Source of the DNA: an uncultured Eubacteriales bacterium
GTDB taxonomy: Bacteria; Bacillota; Clostridia; TANB77; CAG-508
Length of the DNA stretch: 35,715 nucleotides
NCBI GenBank assembly: GCA_949288095.1
Contig: CASEIX010000056.1
Coordinates: 1 to 35,715, forward strand
Direction of reading: 5' to 3'
The translations under genes were made by a program, and so were the position numbers. The notes under the pieces are model-generated. The model ran no database searches, was not told the origin of the DNA, and worked only from the letters and a program-made list of their open reading frames with translations. Within the stretch, counting starts at the first letter, position 1; every line of letters begins with the position of its first letter. Shown here piece by piece: positions 32,637 through 35,715 of the stretch.

Positions 32637-32705
32637 GTTCTTACTATTTCCTTTATCAAAATTTGTTCTATAGTTTTATCCTTTTCATTTACTCATATTG
32701 TTTCT

Positions 32706-32734
32706 ATTATATCAATAAATATACTTCTTGTAAA
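32706..32734 (-). promoter_or_regulatory. SigA promoter of gtrA-GT2-MFS-dedA
   Basis: -35 TTTACA (32729-32734), 17-base spacer, -10 TATAAT (32706-32711) preceded by TG. The leader is about 65 bases. Confidence 0.8.
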
Positions 32735-32742
32735 GCATATGA

Positions 32743-33652
32743 TTATTGCTTATTCTTAAAATAATAACTCTTTATCATTCCTGGAATAAACAGTAATATA
32801 TATAATATTTTGTTTTTCATTCCTTTTATATTTTCTATTTTGTACTGTTTTGCTAAATAACTAAATAAAATATAATGTTTGATAACATATACTCTCTTTT
32901 TAAAAGAAACACCTTGCATATTCTGTTGTTCCAAAATTTCTTTAAAATATGCATAGTGACCATATGGGTTTTCTTTAAAGACTTTTTTTATATTTTGGGT
33001 ATATCCGTCTTCTTTATAATCACATACCATAATTGGCTGATTGATACATTTCATTTTATATTGTAAATCCATTTCATGATACATTCTAGCTTCAGTTGAA
33101 AACTTTTCATGATGTTCAATTTTATACTGATATTGTTTTCGAATATCTGTAAAAAATACAATTGCTTTTTCTCCTGTTTCTCCGTTCTTTAAAATATAAA
33201 TCAAACATAGTGGTTTCTTCTTTTTGAAATCGGTTTCCAATATTGTTTCCTTTTAAATCATATTTTAGAAAACATAAGCCATATAAATCATTTCTTTCCT
33301 TTGTTTCATGATAGGCTTGTAAAATATCATAAAATGCATTATCTGAAAATATATCATCAGAATCACATTCTACAATTAAATCTCCATCTGCATATTGAAC
33401 TATATTGTTAATAGCAGACATCTTTCCTTGATTTTCTTGTTTATAATATTGTATTTCTATTGTATTTTCGCTTATATACTGTTTTACAACCTCTTCTGTG
33501 TTATCAATAGAACCGTCATCTATAATAAGCCATTGTACTTGTATACTTTGCCTTACTTCATCATTTCGTTCTAAATTTTTTATAATACTATTGTATAAAT
33601 TACCAAGCATATTTGCTCGATTATATGTTGGTGTCATAATGGATAATTTCAT
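32743..33652 (-). pseudogene. GT2 glycosyltransferase broken by one frameshift
   Basis: The first frame (start 33652) gives a GT-A domain: MKLSIMTPTYNRANMLGNLY, LIIDDGSIDNTEEV, NQGKMSAINNIV and VECDSDDIFSD, then leaves the family pattern after MFDLYFK. The frame offset by one base takes over at about 33186-33196 (NGETGEKAIVFFTDIRKQYQ) and runs to 32743 with the expected basic, non-membrane C-terminus. Joined, they make about 300 residues, normal for this GT2 type. There is no long homopolymer at the switch. The start overlaps the GT4 stop (ATGA). A base-call error would restore it. Confidence 0.8.
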
Positions 33653-34762
33653 AATGATTCTTCCTTTAATAATTTTTTTAATTCTTCGATAATATGTTGA
33701 TTATCATAAGTTTGTTTTTTCTCATCAAATGTTTTTATATTATTTTCGATTATATATTTTAATTTATTATAAATTTCATGTTCATCATTTTCTATAATGA
33801 CTGCGTTTTTGTAATTTTCAACTGCTTCTCTTGCTGCTGTATTGGTAATGATAATTGGCTTGTTCAAAATTTTTGCTTCTTCTAGTACCATACCATATCC
33901 TTCAAATCTAGAAAGTAAACAAAATATATCTGCTTGTTTCATATATGGATATGGATTTTCTTTAGCACCTAATAAGAAAAATGTATCTTGTAAATGTTCA
34001 TCTTTTATTAATTTTTCCAATTTTTCTTTTTCTGGTCCATCACCAATCATATAAAATTTATTCATATAATGATTGGCAATTAATTCTCTATGAATACGAA
34101 TTAATCTATCAATTCCTTTTTGTTCCACTAATCTTGCTACTGTTAAGAAATTGATTTGATTGTTATCAAAAGAAAAGTCTATCTTTTCCTCTGCTTTTTC
34201 TATCACTTTTTGTGCATCTATATAATTATAGATAACCTCTTCTGTTGGTTGCATATTCGGATATCGTATATCAAACGCTTTTTGATTATCTTTACTAACA
34301 AATATCAACTTTTGGTATTGATTATAAATCTTTCTATCTATGAGTAATTTTAGTTTTGCTTTCAAACTATTTCCATATACTTTTGAAATATCATTATGAA
34401 TCCAATCTATTTTCTTTGTATTTTTGTTTTTTGAGCTAAACAACCTTGTAATTGGTCCTTCTAGGAAAGCTATTTCTATATCATAATCACCTTGAATATA
34501 TTTTTTATAATATTGTTTTTGAAAGCATAAGATTTTTAAAGGTATACTTATTTTTTCAAACTTACTAAATTCTTTGTATGGTTTGTCAAATATTCTTTTT
34601 ACTTTTATCTTATTGTCTAAACTTTTTTCTAATTCACCTTTTCCATAAATCGTAAATATCGTAATATCAAATGTGTCACATAAACGATTTGCCATATCTA
34701 CCAATACTCTCTCTGCCCCACCGAATCGTTAAACTCGTTATTCCAAATAGTATCTTTTTCAT
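33649..34762 (-). pseudogene. GT4 glycosyltransferase with a one-base frameshift near its start
   Basis: ATG 34762, behind AAGAAAGGAA, reads MKKILFGITSLTI and then goes wrong; skipping one base (plus-strand G 34723) gives GGAERVLVDMANRLCDTF, the standard GT4 N-terminal acceptor motif, and continues open to 33649. The rest is intact: LTVARLVEQKGIDRLIRIHR, FYMIGDGPEKEKLEKLI, and the donor-site E-x7-E as SRFEGYGMVLEEA. About 370 residues when repaired. As read, translation could start only at an internal codon (TTG at 34704 or later), losing the glycine loop. Cytoplasmic, acting on lipid-linked glycan. Confidence 0.8.
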
Positions 34763-34797
34763 ATTTTTACGTGTTCCTTTCTTAATTCAAGACTTGA

Positions 34798-34830
34798 TTG
34801 GAAAAGAATTAAATTCTAATTATTTTCTAA
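34798..34830 (-). repeat. start-proximal hairpin, copy 4 (GT2/GT4 junction)
   Basis: TTGGAAAA (34798-34805) faces TTTTCTAA (about 34823-34830), with a nested AATT/AATT stem. It lies between the stop at 34832 and the GT4 start 34762, 35 bases before the latter. Confidence 0.55.
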
Positions 34831-34831
34831 C

Positions 34832-35715
34832 CTAAACAAATTTTTCTTGTAACCTATCACGTACAAATTTCATTCTCGCTAAACTTGTATACAATTTTAA
34901 TGTAACACCATTGACACTTCTCATATACAAATTCTTTAATCCTTTGTCTTTTAAATAAGGATTTTTCTTCCAAATAGGAAATTGTGTATTTAAGGATTTC
35001 CATGCAAATTGGATAATCTCTTTTCTTTCCTTTTTATTTTCAATCATTACCATTCTAAGCATAGAACTACATAAGATATATCTTGTATAAGTATATTCCA
35101 TTTCTTCTTTGTATTCTTCAAACAAATGATTTGCTTTGTAATATTCCATAACATGTCCTAAAACATCAATGATTTCTTTCGTTCTTGTATTTTGCACATT
35201 TGAGATAGAATTTTCTCTTTGCACATAATGGATAAATGGTTTTTGAACAATTCCATAATGATGTATGAATGGTAATAGTTTATAGAAAAACTCTACATCT
35301 TCATATCGATATCCTTTTGGAAATTTTAAATGGTTATCTTGTACAATTTCTCTTTTGATTAATTTGTTCCATGCAACAACTCTTGTATAGATAAACATTT
35401 CTTTTTTATTACTATATTGCTTTCCTTTGCTTTCTAATGTTTTGTCTGGATATTCCCATAAAAAATCGCATTCCACATAATCCAAATCTTCTTCTTTTGC
35501 TTTACAATACATTTCTTCATACATATTGGTTTCAACATAGTCATCAGAATCTAAAAAGGCAATATATTCTCCCTTAGCATATGGGATCGCATAATTTCTA
35601 GCATCTGATAACCCACCATTTTCTTTTGTTAAATAGACAATTTTATTTGGATATTTTTCTACAAATTGTTTGGCAATTTTCTCTGATTTATCTTGACTTC
35701 CATCATTAATCAATA
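34832..35715 (-). CDS. GT2 family glycosyltransferase, 5' end off window
   Basis: About 294 C-terminal residues are visible; the gene enters from the right edge, just before the LINDGSQDKS motif. Then come ENGGLSDARNYAI, the metal-binding FLDSDDYV and KGYRYEDVEFFYKLLP, as in EpsJ/WaaB-like GT2 enzymes of exopolysaccharide and teichoic-type glycans. No membrane segment in the visible part; the C-terminus is basic. First visible gene of the envelope-glycan group, followed after 69 bases by the GT4 gene. Confidence 0.9.
   Translation of the reverse strand, partial: LINDGSQDKSEKIAKQFVEKYPNKIVYLTKENGGLSDARNYAIPYAKGEYIAFLDSDDYVETNMYEEMYCKAKEEDLDYVECDFLWEYPDKTLESKGKQYSNKKEMFIYTRVVAWNKLIKREIVQDNHLKFPKGYRYEDVEFFYKLLPFIHHYGIVQKPFIHYVQRENSISNVQNTRTKEIIDVLGHVMEYYKANHLFEEYKEEMEYTYTRYILCSSMLRMVMIENKKERKEIIQFAWKSLNTQFPIWKKNPYLKDKGLKNLYMRSVNGVTLKLYTSLARMKFVRDRLQEKFV

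Overview
The window is about 36 kb of AT-rich chromosome from a low-GC Gram-positive bacterium, most likely an uncultured, probably gut-associated member of class Clostridia. The evidence is strong AGGAGG-type ribosome binding sites, TTG and GTG starts, SigA promoters of the TTGACA/TATAAT type, U-tailed terminators, a dipicolinate synthase subunit (so an endospore former or a recent descendant of one), NuoE/NuoF-like subunits of a clostridial NADH-linked hydrogenase, BceAB-type peptide-antibiotic defence and a sortase-type surface protein. I see no tRNA, rRNA, CRISPR array, phage or transposase gene. All genes but one lie on the minus strand, so the window is best read from its right end to its left end.

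Right end (35.7-29.1 kb), cell-envelope glycosylation: a GT2 enzyme cut by the window edge, a GT4 enzyme and a second GT2 enzyme, the last two each broken by one frameshift. Then comes a well-promoted operon gtrA - polyprenol-phosphate GT2 - MFS transporter - DedA protein. DedA proteins recycle undecaprenyl phosphate, which fits a GtrA/GT2 system that consumes it.

29.1-25.4 kb: an ABC-F ATPase of the antibiotic-resistance type behind a 240-base leader that ends in a 15-bp hairpin swallowing its Shine-Dalgarno site, then two unrecognised cytoplasmic proteins.

25.4-17.8 kb, a peptide-antibiotic stress locus: response regulator, intramembrane-sensing kinase, [inserted HigB/HigA-peptidase toxin-antitoxin pair], BceA-type ATPase, BceB-type permease, YxeA-like protein and monofunctional peptidoglycan glycosyltransferase. 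Apart from the toxin-antitoxin pair and the glycosyltransferase this is the gene order of Bacillus subtilis yxdJK-yxdLM-yxeA. A perfect TTACA-N4-TGTAA operator lies upstream of the ATPase promoter.

17.8-8.5 kb, mixed small genes: two membrane proteins, a GNAT acetyltransferase, a hydrolase with a frameshifted 5' end, a TVP38-type membrane protein, three paralogous CmpB-type (PF06541) membrane proteins, a DpaB-like protein, a YneA-like LysM protein under two SOS-box-like sites, and oligoendopeptidase F.

8.5-0 kb: a 1011-residue surface protein of nine Ig-like modules with an LPxAG anchor and a promoter buried in a palindrome, uvrB, a DUF5684 membrane protein (the only plus-strand gene), and the hydrogenase subunits hydC and hydB (hydB runs off the left edge).

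The most unusual signals are non-coding: (1) a family of four related hairpins placed 26-35 bases before start codons in two unrelated operon groups; (2) a 30-bp sequence that occurs as perfect inverted ends of a 174-bp mini-element and again, with compensating arm changes, between hydC and hydB; (3) the ABC-F leader; (4) SOS boxes at a yneA-like gene; (5) frameshifts in three genes.
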